From: Camillea tinctor
Lineage: Eukaryota; Ascomycota; Sordariomycetes; Xylariales; Xylariaceae
Direction: 5' to 3'
Assembly: GCA_022578605.1 (NCBI GenBank)
Contig: MU394144.1
Coordinates: 1 to 64,000, forward strand
DNA length: 64,000 nucleotides
Shown: piece after piece, positions 49,501 to 62,649 of the stretch
Layout: each line of letters begins with the position of its first letter
Numbering within the stretch: the first letter of the stretch is position 1
Program-made: the position numbers and the translations under genes
Notes under the pieces: model-generated
What the model was told of the DNA's origin: nothing
The model's database searches: none
Seen by the model: only the letters and a program-made list of their open reading frames with translations

Positions 49501-52500
49501 ATTCCCTGCTTTCACCAACTATCTCTACCTTACATACAATGCTTCCGAGCATGACATCAAGTTTGATGACCATGGAGTTATGGTTCTAGGATCCGGTGTT
49601 TACCGTATCGGATCCTCTGTCGAGTTCGATTGGTGTTCAGTTCGAGCTATTCGCACCCTTCGTGAATCTGGCTTCAAAACCGTTATGGTCAACTACAACC
49701 CTGAAACTGTTAGCACTGACTATGATGAAGCTGATCGCTTGTACTTCGAGAATATCAACCTAGAAACAGTTCTTGATATCTATCAACTAGAATCAGCTAG
49801 TGGAGTGCTTGGTGCCATGGGTGGCCAAACCCCTAACAACATCGCACTTCCTCTGCTACGTTCTGGTGTTAAGGTCCTCGGAACCTCCCCAGAGATGATA
49901 GATCGGGCAGAGAATCGGTACAAATTCTCCCGAATGCTTGACGAAATCGATGTCGATCAACCCACTTGGAAGGAATTGACGAGCTTCGATGATGCTAGAT
50001 CTTTTTGCCAAAAGGTTTCGTACCCTGTGCTGGTTAGACCATCTTATGTGCTTTCCGGTGCCGCTATGAACACCGTCTACTCCGAAGCAGATCTTGCTCT
50101 ATACCTTCAGCAGGCCGCTGAGGTCTCACGCGAGCATCCTGTCGTGATTACCAAGTATATTGAAAATGCAAAGGAGATTGAGATGGATGCCGTTGCGAAA
50201 GACGGCAATGTCATAGGCCACTTTATTTCTGAACATGTAGAGAACGCTGGTGTTCACTCAGGTGACGCAACCCTCATCCTACCACCCCAGGACCTTGAAA
50301 AGACCACGATCAAACGAATTGAAGAGGCTACAAGGAAGATCGGTGCTAAGCTTAACGTTACTGGCCCTTTCAACATCCAATTCATTGCAAAGGATAATGA
50401 CATCAAGGTCATTGAGTGTAACGTTCGCGCTTCGCGGTCGTTCCCTTTCGTTTCCAAGGTTATGGGCGTTGACCTGATTGAAATGGCAACCAAGGCCATT
50501 ATGGGTGTGCCCTTCACTGAGTATCCCCCTACTTCCATTGCGCCAGACTGCGTTGGTGTCAAGGTCCCACAGTTCAGTTTCTCCCGTCTCTCGGGCGCTG
50601 ACCCTGTTCTCGGTGTAGAAATGGCTTCTACCGGTGAAGTTGCCTGCTTTGGTAGGGACAAATACGAAGCATATCTCAAAGCATTGTTATCAACCGGGTT
50701 TAAGATCCCGAAAAGCAACATCCTCTTGTCTATTGGCTCTTACAAAGACAAGAAGGAGATGCTTCCGTCGGTTGAGAAACTACAGAAGATGGGGTACAAG
50801 CTATTTGCAACTGCTGGTACTGCCGACTTCCTGCAAGAGCACGGCATTCCCGTCCAGTTCCTGGAGGTCCTGCGCAATGAAGAAGACGATCAGCGATCTG
50901 AATTCTCACTAACACAACATCTTGCCAAGAACATGATCAACCTTTACATCAACCTTCCTTCTAACAATAAGTATCGCCGGCCAGCCAACTATATGAGCAA
51001 GGGATACCAAACTCGACGAATGGCTGTGGACTATCAGATTCCTCTTGTCACAAACGTCAAAAATGCCAAGATTCTTGTTGAAGCCATTGCTCGGCATTTT
51101 GAACTAGAAGTCAGCAACCGCGATTACCAGACCAGCCACCGTACTATTGTTCTTCCAGGCTTGATCAACGTCGCTGCATTTGTTCCGGGGATTGGTTCTC
51201 CAGACAGCCATGACCTCCAGTCCGTCACGAAGGCATCGATTGCCTCTGGCTTCAGCATGATCCGGGTCATGCCTATGGGCCTAGATGGCTCAATCACTGA
51301 TGCTAGAACCCTTAAGATCGCACAACAGAATAGTAAGCGCGGCGGATATTGTGATTACAACTTCTCTATTATGGCAACTTCCGAGAATGCCAATCAGATT
51401 AGCCAAGTGACCAGCGAAGTCGGTTCGCTTTTCATCCCGTTCAACCATTTGTCGGACAACATCAGCAAGGTCGCCGCGGTTACCGCTCATTTCGACTCTT
51501 GGCCTGAACACAAACCGATTTTGACTGACGCAAAGACCACGGACCTCGCTTCCATCCTGTTGCTGGCAAGCCTTCACAACCGCCGTATTCATGTTACTAG
51601 TGTGACCACGAAGGATGACATAGGTCTGATTGCTCTCAGCAAGCAGAAGGGTCTAAATGTCACCTGTGATGTGTCTATCTACTCACTGTACTTGTCGCAG
51701 AAGGACTACCCTGATTGCAAGTTCCTTCCCGAAGCAAGTGACCAGGAGGCACTTTGGGAACACCTAAGCACCATCGACGTCTTCTCCATTGGCAGTATCC
51801 CGTTCCAACTTCTCCATGCCATGCAATCCGAGGCGGACCGGGCCATCCAGATGGACCCTGCAGTGGGAATTGCCGATGCTTTGCCTCTCCTTCTGACCTC
51901 TGTCGTCGAAGGTAAACTGACTATTGAAGATATCACGCTTCGTCTCTATGACAACCCTAAGCAAATCTTTGAGCTCCATGAGCAGGTTGGAACATCGGTC
52001 GAAGTAGAGATTGACCGCACCTACACCATTCCAAAGTCATCCTCGTGGTCTCCGTTGGCCGGCAGGGTCATGCGAGGAGCAGTGCAAAGAGTAACTTTTG
52101 GCGACAAGACGGTTTGTCTTGACGGAGAAGTACTCCCAGTCATGCCCCTCGGCAAGGACATGTCTACCCACGGCAGCATGCCCACGCCTCTATCGCCACC
52201 TATGAAGGCTGTTGCTCCCCCAACGGCGTACTCCATGGATGCATTGAGCGTACGGCGCCCATCTCTCCTTGGAAGACCGACGAGTGCAATGCGACTCCAG
52301 GATCCCGAAACCGAAAAGACTCACCTCGTTTCAAGACAAGCGACTGTGGCCGATAGTTTTGGTCTCCCAGGACCTACGCGAGCTCCAATGGTCGATTCCC
52401 TCCATGACCTTTTGAGCCAGCCATCGGCCTTCAAGAACCGACACGTTCTATCTGTTAAACAGTACTCGCGGTCTGATCTTCATCTTCTCTTTGCTGTGGC

Positions 52501-53402
52501 TCAAGAGATGCGTCTGGGTGTGGACCGTGAGGGAGTTCTTAGCACGTTGCGCGGTCGGGTACTCTGCACCATGTTCTACGAGCCATCCACCCGCACATCA
52601 GCATCATTTGATGCTGCGATGCAACGCCTGGGTGGTAGAACCATTGCCATCAGCACTTCAACCTCGTCTGTGCAGAAGGGCGAGTCTTTGCAGGACACCC
52701 TCCGAACGCTTGAATGCTACGGTGATGCAGTAGTTCTCCGTCACCCCGACGAGAAGTCGGTAGAGATTGCTCAGAAGTACAGCAAGGTGCCTATCATTAA
52801 TGGAGGGAATGGAAGCAAGGAGCACCCCACTCAGGCATTCCTTGATCTATTCACCATCCGTGAAGAACTCGGAACTGTGCAGGGTTTGACGATTACTTTC
52901 GTCGGTGATCTCCTATACGGCCGACCCGTCCACTCGTTGGTGTACTTGCTACGTCACTATCAGGTCCATGTGCAACTTGTTTCGCCGAAATCTCTTTCAC
53001 TTCCGACCGAGGTTCGCAACCTACTTAAAGAGTCGGGCCAGCTGCTTTGCGAATCAGAGGAACTCACGCCCGAGATCCTCTCGAGGAGTGATGTGTTGTA
53101 CTGTACGAGGGTACAGAAGGAGCGTTTCCCTAGTGTCGAGGAGTACGAGAAGGTCAAGAACTCATACCGCATCGACAATGCGACGCTGAAGCATGCTAAG
53201 GCAGACACTCGGATCTTGCACCCGCTGCCTAGGAATGAGGAAGTGGCAGAGGAGGTTGATTTCGACCAGAGAGCTGCTTATTTCAGACAAGTGAGTCTCC
53301 CAACTATCTAGTCTTGGCGAACCCTTTATGCTAACATTTCTATAGATGAGATATGGGTTGTACTGCCGAATGGCCTTGCTGGCCCTGGTCATGTCTGGCT
53401 AA
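46542..53402 (+). CDS. pyrABCN: Fused glutamine-dependent carbamoyl-phosphate synthase / aspartate carbamoyltransferase
   Basis: Three exons (46542-47172, 47226-53290, 53346-53402) give 2250 residues, the usual length. It catalyses the first two steps of pyrimidine synthesis: carbamoyl phosphate from glutamine, bicarbonate and ATP, then carbamoyl aspartate. Domains in order are as follows. The glutamine amidotransferase (1-440) has its Cys nucleophile in [10 protein letters not shown] at about 312. The two-part CPSase (about 449-1480) has ATP-grasp halves opening with [20 protein letters not shown] and [19 protein letters not shown], and ends in a regulatory domain. The dihydroorotase-like domain (about 1500-1880) appears inactive. 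The linker is Ser/Pro-rich. The ATCase (about 1948-2250) has [21 protein letters not shown] and HPLPRNEEV. The last exon (57 nt) encodes the helix [15 protein letters not shown]. Equivalent genes are URA2 in yeast and pyr-3 in Neurospora. End-product inhibition by UTP is expected from the family. The start at 46542 is the first ATG of the frame (acaATGG). Confidence 0.98.
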
Positions 53403-54676
53403 CCCCCACATGTACAGACCTGCTTACTCTTACCTATACACCCATATGCGTTTTCGTATATCTTAGATTAAGGTGATAGGATGTTTTGCTTTTTTTTTTT
53501 CCTTATTTTTTTAGGAGTTTAAAAAGATAATATTCTGGGATACATCAGAGTCATTTTCTTTTTGGACTCTCTGCGTAGACATAGGAATACTTGCATAAGA
53601 ATATCGCAAAGGCTCGCGCCGCCCATGAGTGAATGACTTCGGTTATACGTACATTACACATACGCGTATTTCAAAGGTATATGTTATGTATACATAAGGC
53701 GTTGTGTGTGTTGCGTATATGGTTTGGTTTATGTATACGTACGTTTCGTTATGTATTTGTTTATGTGGCGTATTTGGTATGCGTTAGGGGGGTTACGTGT
53801 ACTGATATGTTACGTTATGTTATGTGTATATGTGTGTATGATGTATGTTATGTATGTTACGTTATGTATATAGTTAGATATATCGTTGTATATAGATTAT
53901 AATATGTAATCAGACTAGTTCTCGTTATCTTTCCCATGTTTCTTCTGTGATGTGATTACTTTGTGCATTGTGTTATGTTACGTTCAGTATGTTGTACTTC
54001 GGTCTTTCTATGTACTTGATACGTAAATCAGGGACGAGATTGATCTAGGTTAAACTTCTGTGCGGGGGATATCTGCCGTAAGGAAGAGAAAAAAAGGGGA
54101 GAAAAAGGGAAAGAAAAAATAGAAAATCTTGTTCCTCCTATCGTGCTGTTTAAAGGGTGACGTCATTTACTAATTACTAGCAACAGAATTCACTAATGTA
54201 AAAGCCACACGAGAAGTTTTCTTCAAGAACAACGAAAATAGAGAGGGGTCCAGTCGAAGTACATGTAAAGTGTTGAATCATTACCGTAAACAATGACTCG
54301 ATTAATAAGCACATTGCATTGATATGAATGTTTGTTTCTATGTGTAACCTAGGTATGTAGGTTAAGTGCTTTTTAGAGAATTGAATTCTATATGTCTCCT
54401 TCTGTATCTGAAGGCCTTCACATGAAGTACCTCTTTTATACATAATACTCAACATAGATACTGCGGGGTTTTATTTCACCTAACCTCCCCCTACTTACAC
54501 TACATACATACGTTCAGGTAACCTTCACCTCTCCTCACCTTGACTTGTGGGGGGTAAACATCTCACACATTTATAGACAAGAACCGGCATACATATTCAA
54601 ATCTGGAATTAGTTATATCATAAATCGCACCTGGAGAAAATCAGGTCAGCTTAAAGCCAGCCCTCAAAGTCAGCCG
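53403..54676. other. Spacer after the CPSase-ATCase gene, with a degenerate TATGT tract
   Basis: The left part is the 3' region of the upstream gene. From about 53640 to 53900 the plus strand is a degenerate tandem of TATGT/TACGT units. The right part should hold the promoter of the next gene. The frame at 53633-53902 is made by that repeat. Confidence 0.55.
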
Positions 54677-55690
54677 ATGCTGCCTCGCTGCGCCAAAACA
54701 GCCCTCTCATCGCCATCCTCATCGTCGCGGGTCGCACAGCTCACAGCTCAACTCACCACTTCTCCTTCTATCCCTTCTACCCCTCGCCCCATGTCCTCCT
54801 CCTCCACCCCCGAGGCACCCGCCCCCTGGCGCGCCCTCTTCCTCGAGCACATCTCCAGCATGCCGAGCCCCGAGTTCGTGCTCAGCACCGTGCGCCAGGT
54901 GCCCCTATCTTCTTCTTCGCCGCAGCACACCTCCTACGCCCCCCGCGCGCGAACGTGCGTCTTCCGCGGCCTCTGGGCCGAGCTCCCCGTCAACCCGAAG
55001 AACGAGGGCCCGCTGAACCCCGCGCGCGTGTATGCGAGCGATCTGCCGACGTTCACGACGGATGCGCGGATGGGGAAGGTGGAGGAGCTGTGGGGTGGGT
55101 GGGAGGGCGGGGGGAAAGGGGAGGGGGTTAAGGGGGTTAAGGGAGAGGGAGAGGGGCCAGAGAAGGGTTCCGGCGGCGGCGGCCCCGTAGAAGCCATCTG
55201 GTGGGCGCCCGGCCCGAAAGTCCAGTGGCGCATCCGCGGGCCCGCGTACCTCCTCGCGCTAGACGACGTCGAGGGGTCGGAGGCGGAGAAGAGGGTTAGG
55301 GCGCGGATGCGCGGCTTCTCTCCTGCGTCTGCTCACCCCCGACGCGAGTCCGGTTCTGAGGGGGCAGAGGAGGGCAAGAAATGGACTTTCCCCCGCGAGG
55401 TCGCCGCCCACTTCGCTAACCTGAGCCCCGCCATGCGCGGGTCCTTCCGCAACCCGCCCCCCGGGACGCCCGTCGACGCCCCGCTGGGGGACGGGCGCCT
55501 GCGCCTCGGGCAGAGGGTCACGGCCCCGCTGGCAGAGGACGAGCTCGCGAGGGCGAATTTCAGGGTGGTGGTTATACTCCCGCGGGAGGTGGACCGGTGC
55601 GATTTGAGTGACCCTGAGAGGGCCAGGAGGTGGGTTTATAGGTTCTTGGAGGGGGAGGGGAGGTGGGAGGTTGTGGAGGTTTGGCCTTGA
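54677..55690 (+). CDS. Flavin-binding PNPOx-like protein (Alr4036 / Pyridox_oxase_2 family)
   Basis: This is an intronless frame. The first in-frame ATG at 54677 gives 337 residues; an alternative ATG at 54791 gives 299 and fits the usual family start, just before APWRALFLEHISSMPSPEF. The extra residues could be a targeting leader. Recognisable blocks are RARTCVFRGLWAELPVN, the LPTFTTDARMGKVEEL segment, VEAIWWAPGPKVQWRIRG, the late NLSPAMRGSFRNPPPG motif, and FRVVVILPREVDRCDL near the end. The family has the split-barrel fold of pyridoxamine-phosphate oxidase and binds FMN, but no reaction has been assigned in fungi. It is not a second PNP oxidase: the RLHDR signature of that enzyme is absent. 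A Gly/Glu/Lys linker interrupts the middle. The coding sequence is notably GC-rich compared with its flanks. Confidence 0.88.
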   Translation: MLPRCAKTALSSPSSSSRVAQLTAQLTTSPSIPSTPRPMSSSSTPEAPAPWRALFLEHISSMPSPEFVLSTVRQVPLSSSSPQHTSYAPRARTCVFRGLWAELPVNPKNEGPLNPARVYASDLPTFTTDARMGKVEELWGGWEGGGKGEGVKGVKGEGEGPEKGSGGGGPVEAIWWAPGPKVQWRIRGPAYLLALDDVEGSEAEKRVRARMRGFSPASAHPRRESGSEGAEEGKKWTFPREVAAHFANLSPAMRGSFRNPPPGTPVDAPLGDGRLRLGQRVTAPLAEDELARANFRVVVILPREVDRCDLSDPERARRWVYRFLEGEGRWEVVEVWP

Positions 55691-58600
55691 TGGGAGGGAA
55701 GGGGTTGGCGAAGTGTAGTGGTTGTAGGTGTGACAGTGATGGGAGTGGTGGTGGTGGTAACGACTATGCTGGTAGGTAGCTGAGTCGAAGAGAAAAAAAA
55801 GGGGGGTAGAAATAAGGGGGTCGGTTAAAGAGAGCTGCTCGCGGTGCGGTCTGGTAAGAAATTACGGGGAGTTAAAGGGAAGACCACTCAGCTGAGGATA
55901 ATTCAAAAAGAGGATTGGGAATTTGGAATAGCATTAGAGAGAAAGTCCTAGGTTTGATAAATTTGACCTGCCTACGTTTGATCATGCTCAGCAGGAGTAC
56001 CTATCTAAGTAAAGGATACAACGATGAAGAAGAGAAAAAGAAAATAGGAAAATAAAGAAAGCTACAATACCTATGGACACTGTAACGCTGAGGCTTACTT
56101 ACATACTTACATGAAACATGCACTACATGGCATTGCGTTACTTCTTCTCTCCCCTCCCTCTCTGCGTGTCTCTTCCTCCTTATAATCCGTTTCTCACTCT
56201 CTCGGTGTATGTGCGTGTGTATATATAACCTATACTACCTACTTATATAACCTACTCAAGTACGTATATATAGATATAGATACCTAGGTATATATATATA
56301 TATGCGCGTGTGTTGCACGCATGGCGACCAAATATGCCTTGCCTCCCTACCATTACCACCACACTTCGTTTTCCGCTGTTTCGTTTACTCTCTAGACAAT
56401 ATTCAGAGCAGAAAAGGGTAATCGTGATGGCTACAGGATTACTCTTTTCTATCTTCCCTTCCCCTCTTCCCACCCTTCCTCGATTCAGAATGCATAAAAC
56501 AACCAATCCACCTTACCTTCTTACCTACGTTTAAACTGGCCATTGGTTTTGTCAGCTTTGCTGGCTGGGTGGCTTCGGGAGTTACGAGCTGACCATCCCT
56601 CGCCCCCCCTCTTCCCCCCTCCCGTTTCCTCAGGTCAGGTCAGAGAAAGAGAGTGCGTGTGTATGTAAAAGAAATTCCGTACTACCACATATTGCCACCC
56701 TCTTTTCCCCGACTTTCTCTCCCGCCCGCCTGCCTGCTTACTTCCTGTTCATCCCGCATGTAACTCTCCAATGTTAAAGCTACCTATAACCTATGTATAT
56801 GTGGCATATATGTGGCGTGTGTATGTGTTAGTAACTTGGGTCTAGATTAGAGTAACATGTAGGTTAGTAATCATAATAATAAATAAGAAGTTGATATTAT
56901 TAGTTAAAGCATCAAAGCCAACCTAGCTGGCCTAGCTCACCTATCATAAGCCCCTGGTATCATATATGATATTAAGAGGGATGCATTATATGTATATGTA
57001 GATCCCGCTCCCCGCTTCCTCCTCCCCGCTCCTACTTACCTACTATTTATTCCCTCTCTTTCTATCATCTTATCTATCTTCCTTATGGCGCAGTACAAGG
57101 GATAGTATGATGAAGAGGAGGGCGAGCGGAGAGAGGACGGCAGGGGGGGTCAAAGAGAGAAAAAAAAGTTTCAAATGCCTCGTAATGCGGCGATGTCGTA
57201 CGACGGGAAGTGAAGAAACGGGGGCCGTCGGGGAGGTGTTTGGTAGGTCAAGACCGTTGTGGATTAGGTAGGCAGACCGGTCATCTCTTTTTTTCTCTAT
57301 TCTGCCTTTCTTTGTCCTTTCTTGCGTGTTTTTCTTTTCCCTTTTTTATGCTTCATCTGCCGTTACCCTTACCCAGTCTGTCCGAGATGACGGACAGATA
57401 GATAGATAACTAGGTAGATGCTAGACATATAATGTGCGAGCGATATAGTACAAGTATACATGGTTAGCGCGCATTCGATATCTATATCGAGATATTTTGC
57501 AGCATGTATGTCTCTACGTGTAAGTGCGCCTCTGCGGGGAAATAGCAAGGGACAGAGCAGGACTATTTGGGCACATACTATATCACCTTGCCTTTCTCTG
57601 TTCTGCCCTGCCCTGCCTTATGTCAAGCGGTTAGACTTGTCCGAGCTCACTTGTTCTTGGCCAACCGTGAGGCCAAGAGAGTAAGAATATGAATATGGAT
57701 AAGCAAGAGTGTGTAGCGCGTGCGTGCGGTGGGTATGTTTGAAATACCGAGAAGTAACCCAAGATCGTCCGAGGAAAGGAAGAGATATAGCACGGGACTT
57801 ACGATCTCGCATTTAGTTCCCTAGGAAAATAAACAGCGACTATATCGCCGGCCATAACGGCAGCGGGATATCCCCTGCGTCTCAAATACCGTACGATCTG
57901 AGATTACTGATCGCCGATATATTTCAAGTGGTGGTGGATAATTAGCCCGGGGAAACTGCTTCACCCTGTCTGCTTGTTTCTATTTCCTATGTTGTAGTTG
58001 TTGGGTTTTTGTTTACGGTTTCCATTTTTTTAAAATTCATTTTTGCCTCCCGATTCCTTCTTATGCTCTCGGTGTAGGGTTTATGAAGCACGTCGACGGA
58101 TCGGGAGATTTTCGTCTAATTGCTTCATCGGTGGGGTAAACAACGTAAACCATATGTAGTATACCATATAGTGTTATAGTTGCAATACTGAGTAAGCGAG
58201 AAGAAAAAGAAAAGAAAAGAAGAGAAGTTGATCTTGTAAATAAGCAAATATCGAGGAATATCGTTCTGAGTTTTTGGTTTCTTCTCCTTTTTTTTTTTTT
58301 TTGTTTCATTTTGTTTTCTGTTTCTTCGCAGTGTATAGCTGTAGAGAGTTGATTTTCTTCACTTCTACACTTTATTAGTTTCTTCTGCCTCCCCGGAGAT
58401 ATGGGAACCTGAATTTGTGGCTCGTCCGGAGCAGGGATTTAACTGTTGCAGTTTCTCTTTGCTTTACGACGCTTAATGTTGTCGATCTTCAACCTCCTAT
58501 TGGCGGAAGATGCGATATGCAAGATCCTTGACCATCTGTTCTTCTTTTTTGTCTATCTAGCCGTGGTGTCTTTTCATGGGTGGGGGTATGCATGTAAGTA

Positions 58601-61600
58601 GTACATACGTACCTCTGAACTACTTAGATTAGATGCATCTAAACAGAAAGGACAATCTATTGGCCCCAAAAAGGGGGAACGGGTTCTATGCGTGGCTGAG
58701 TCGCGGAAAACCGAAAACCAGCAGAAGGAAATCATTCATTCCTTGATATATCTACCATGTCCTCATGACGAGGAATGCGTGGGTACTTGACAAGGACTGT
58801 TGTGAAGAGGCCTGATAAAGAGTGGAATGGAATATCTGACCGACGTGGGTGGTAGGCTTGGGGCGGATATCGCTTTTTCATTTGCGAGCCGAGGGTGACC
58901 TCATCCGCGAGTTATTAGATAATGCGGAGAACGGAGCTTTCGCACGTAGTAGAGTTGTTAATACGATGATGACGCTATAAGGTAGGAATGTAGAGTGCTT
59001 GATAAAATCATGCAACTTTGCCTAGGTCAGATGAAGGGGGGAGAAGGGGGAGAAGGGAAAAAGCAAAGTGTACACAAGACGTTTACAAGAAGTTCCAATT
59101 CGATCGTGATGAATTGCAGGAAAAGGAGAATAAACTCCGATGCAGAATGAGATAAGGCTTACACGGTTGCAGTATGTAAGTACTTTTGTTTTTTGTGCAT
59201 ATAAGTGGTGTAGTAGTAAAAAGGTAATACACTATATTCATGCCGAAGGTTGGGATGAAAACCGCCCGAGAACATTAAACCTTAAAAAAAAAACCCCCAA
59301 AAACGAAGCCGATGAATAAAAGCCAGTCTCGGGCCGATCGGCTGAGTTTGTTCCCCAGTGAGAAAATGGAAGTTCCAAGGGGGAATGCGTAAGGTAAAAC
59401 ATTCGAACCAACAACAGATGAAAAAGTTATTACGGGTATGGATACTAGGTAGGTTTATGTAGCAGTATCACATTCCCCATTCCCACCTCTTTGCACAGCA
59501 CGATTTCAATCTGGCAGTGGGCAGCATGGATATTGATGTCTCGGCTAAGTTCTTTTCTTTGCTATTATGTACCAACTAGGTATGTGCTTACACTACTATA
59601 TACATAATAGGTACTAGTATTAGGTAGGTGGAAAGTCCGACCGTTGGCTGTATAAGCCGGGAAGACCCTGATATGGAATACTCCGTGCTACACAAAGTAC
59701 CTCTTTAAGGAGGGGCACGACACCACCTTTCACCTCGCCCTAGCCCTGTATTTCCACGTGTTCACCCGCCTTTCGGTGTTTTCCCTTACCCTTTTTTTTT
59801 CTTTATCTCTTGTTTGCCGGTTTTCTTTTCTTATTATTTCCCCTGTAAAATGCTTGAGCGGAAAACAGGGGCCCCCTTTTAGCGTTTCTAACCTATCTAC
59901 CTATCTACACTCCATAGAGAGAAAGAGAGAGAGAGAGAAAGTATAAAGTTGAGATGGCCAATTCTTGAGCACGATGTTACATACGTGGTGGCTTGACCGC
60001 CAATTGTATCGTAATACATACATACTTGCTTTTTTTTCTTCTTTTCTGTTTCTGCCTAGGTCTTCACTTAACCCCTTTCCCGTTTCTCATGACCCTCAAT
60101 CATGATTGTTCCACAATTGCTTTCCATAATTGCATACAGCAATATGTAGGCATCGTGACTGACCAAGTGACGAGGCTACTTTATTTTACCTGATAGGATG
60201 AAAACCCATGCGCATTGACGCCCGAAGAGGCTTGTGAGATCATGAGACGTCTGAATCGCCAGGCATGGCATCACCAATTCATTGGCTCAGGGCGGACATG
60301 TCGTATCTGGTGGTTATAGATGAAGACGCAATCTTGGCCGATTCGGGAAACGGCAAGACGAGGTGATTCCGGTTAACTCCAGGGTCTCTTAAACCAACCA
60401 CCCATATACGTGTTCATGCTGGTTCGCACGCAGTTGGCAGCAAGCTTGGATGACTCAACCCAATAACGGAAAATAATAGTAATAAATAAATAAAGGCTGG
60501 CCTTGGTGTTGTAGAAGGCCCGCCTTGTGCATATGCATCGATAGTGGACCATACTACTTCATTAGGTAGGCAATGACAAACACTCCATCTGCGATATGAT
60601 GTGCATCATCTGTGTGTTGAGACAAAAAAAATCTGTTGACTAGGTATCACATGTAATAATGTTACCACAGAGAACTAAAATTTAGGAACATCAGCTATGA
60701 GATGGTAAATAGGAAACCCATATTAGGTATGTAGGTGCCTAGTTATGGGAATACGGGATATTGATTATTACTACTACTGTATACTATACTAACCTAGGTA
60801 TTTATCACTTGGTTTAGGATTTATTAACCTAGGCTTTGTTCTAACGAAGCCTTAGACCTTGTGGAATAGCGGGACTGCCCGGCATTTGTCCCGTTTTTTT
60901 TTTTCAATCGAAAGGGAAAACAAATGAATCGGAATTGAATTAATCGGGGTATTCTTTCGATATAGATCTGAATCTAGGTGTGCAACTACCTAAACACAGC
61001 ATACTAGTATGCGGGAATAGACGGTAGTTTAACTACTTACAACTAAGGTTCTTGAATAATTAAGTAGCGTGTACTATTTATTTAACCTTAATGGTCTTAA
61101 TAGATACTTCCCTAAGCAGGTAGCTTGATTAACTCACCGTTAGCTACCTACCTACTACGGCCGGAGGTACTTGATGCAAGGAAAGGCATAAACTTTGTTG
61201 TACTCCTCATGCAAAGATCTTTCGTATGTTATGTACTCGTGAGACCCCATTGGGCAGGTAAATTGCCGGTGTTGCCGCTGCCTTTAATGCAACTTAACCA
61301 CCTAATATCTCTTATTAGTGGAACACTACTTTCTATACAATGGAAATGATTCCACCAAGTTTCGGTATTGATTGCTGTACATACTCACTGCACTTAGGCA
61401 TTAAGAACACATACCGGATCAATCGGCGGAATTATGCACACACACAAAACATACAAATAAATATCCAAGTTGTGTATCAATGTCAAGTTCGAAGAGAGGC
61501 TCTTCATGTTTTATGTCACGATATAGGACCTGAATAGTAACCCTAACAGGTAGGCTGACCCTGTACACGCCGGGTACACGCTGGGATGTGGTAGGATTTG

Positions 61601-62630
61601 CTCTGCCGCTACTACTATATAACATATATAGCATACCGCTAAGTTAGGCTACTCCATCTGCGCATGAGTCTGACTGACACTGCTAGGTAGGCATACATTA
61701 TAGTTTGCATATAGCGTATAGTTAAAGAGAATTTAAGTTTGTACTAGAATATCTAGCTTAGAATAGCACCGACTAAGAAGAGACCGATGATTAGGTATAA
61801 GAACTCACTACTAGTAATACACAGAAAGTACCTTACATGCGTTGCACACTATTTTAGTATATATAGTAAGTTTAGGTGTTTAGGTACGATAATGAAAAGC
61901 ATCATCCAGCTAATGAGTGCGGAGTACTAGTAGTCCTATGTTTTTTTTTCTTCGGTTTCCCGTTGATGTCTCACCCCCCTCCGTTGAATTAAAACCTTCG
62001 AAATCTTTAACCACATCTATGCATATAACCTAAATGTTAATGTTGATATACTGACGTATACAAAAGGAGATCTTCATTGGTGGACAGCCCCTTGACTTGT
62101 GCCCTATTTCGTAATTCTTACGATAGCTATGGGGGCTAGAGAAAATAGGGCGGTTCACATACGACAGAATGTCGCAGGTTAGAACGGCGATGGATGCAAT
62201 GTACACTGCTACCTGCAGGACCTGTTGGTGGTACAAGATCCTGTCTATCTAAAGATTCTCCATTCACACCGCAGAGACATTCATCAGCCACATTAAGCCG
62301 GTAGACGTTAGTCTCTGCAAGCTGGCATGATCCGAGCCGTCCGCTTTCTCGTGCTACAACGCTCCTTTCGGTCCCTCTCTATACAAGCACTATCCCTGCT
62401 GCGGCCGTAGCTCCGTACATCGAATCACACCAAGGGGAGGGCAGCTGTTTTGACATGATTACCCAGTTGGGTAATTGCCTGAATATAAAGAGAGACATAC
62501 ATAGTCCAATTTGTCTGTATATGACTGACATGTAAAAGGCTAGAGATGGATGGATGCCGGAATAAGAAATAAGTACGCACCAAATCGGAACAAAAAGAGG
62601 GAAGAACAAGGTGCCAGGTTTGATGTATTG

Positions 62631-62649
62631 GTATGTATGTATGTATGTA
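62631..62649. repeat. (GTAT)n microsatellite
   Basis: Nearly five perfect GTAT units in the right-hand gene-free region. Confidence 0.85.

Noticed and set aside
53633..53902. 89-residue Tyr/Val/Cys-rich frame
   Set aside because: It is produced by the TATGT tandem tract.
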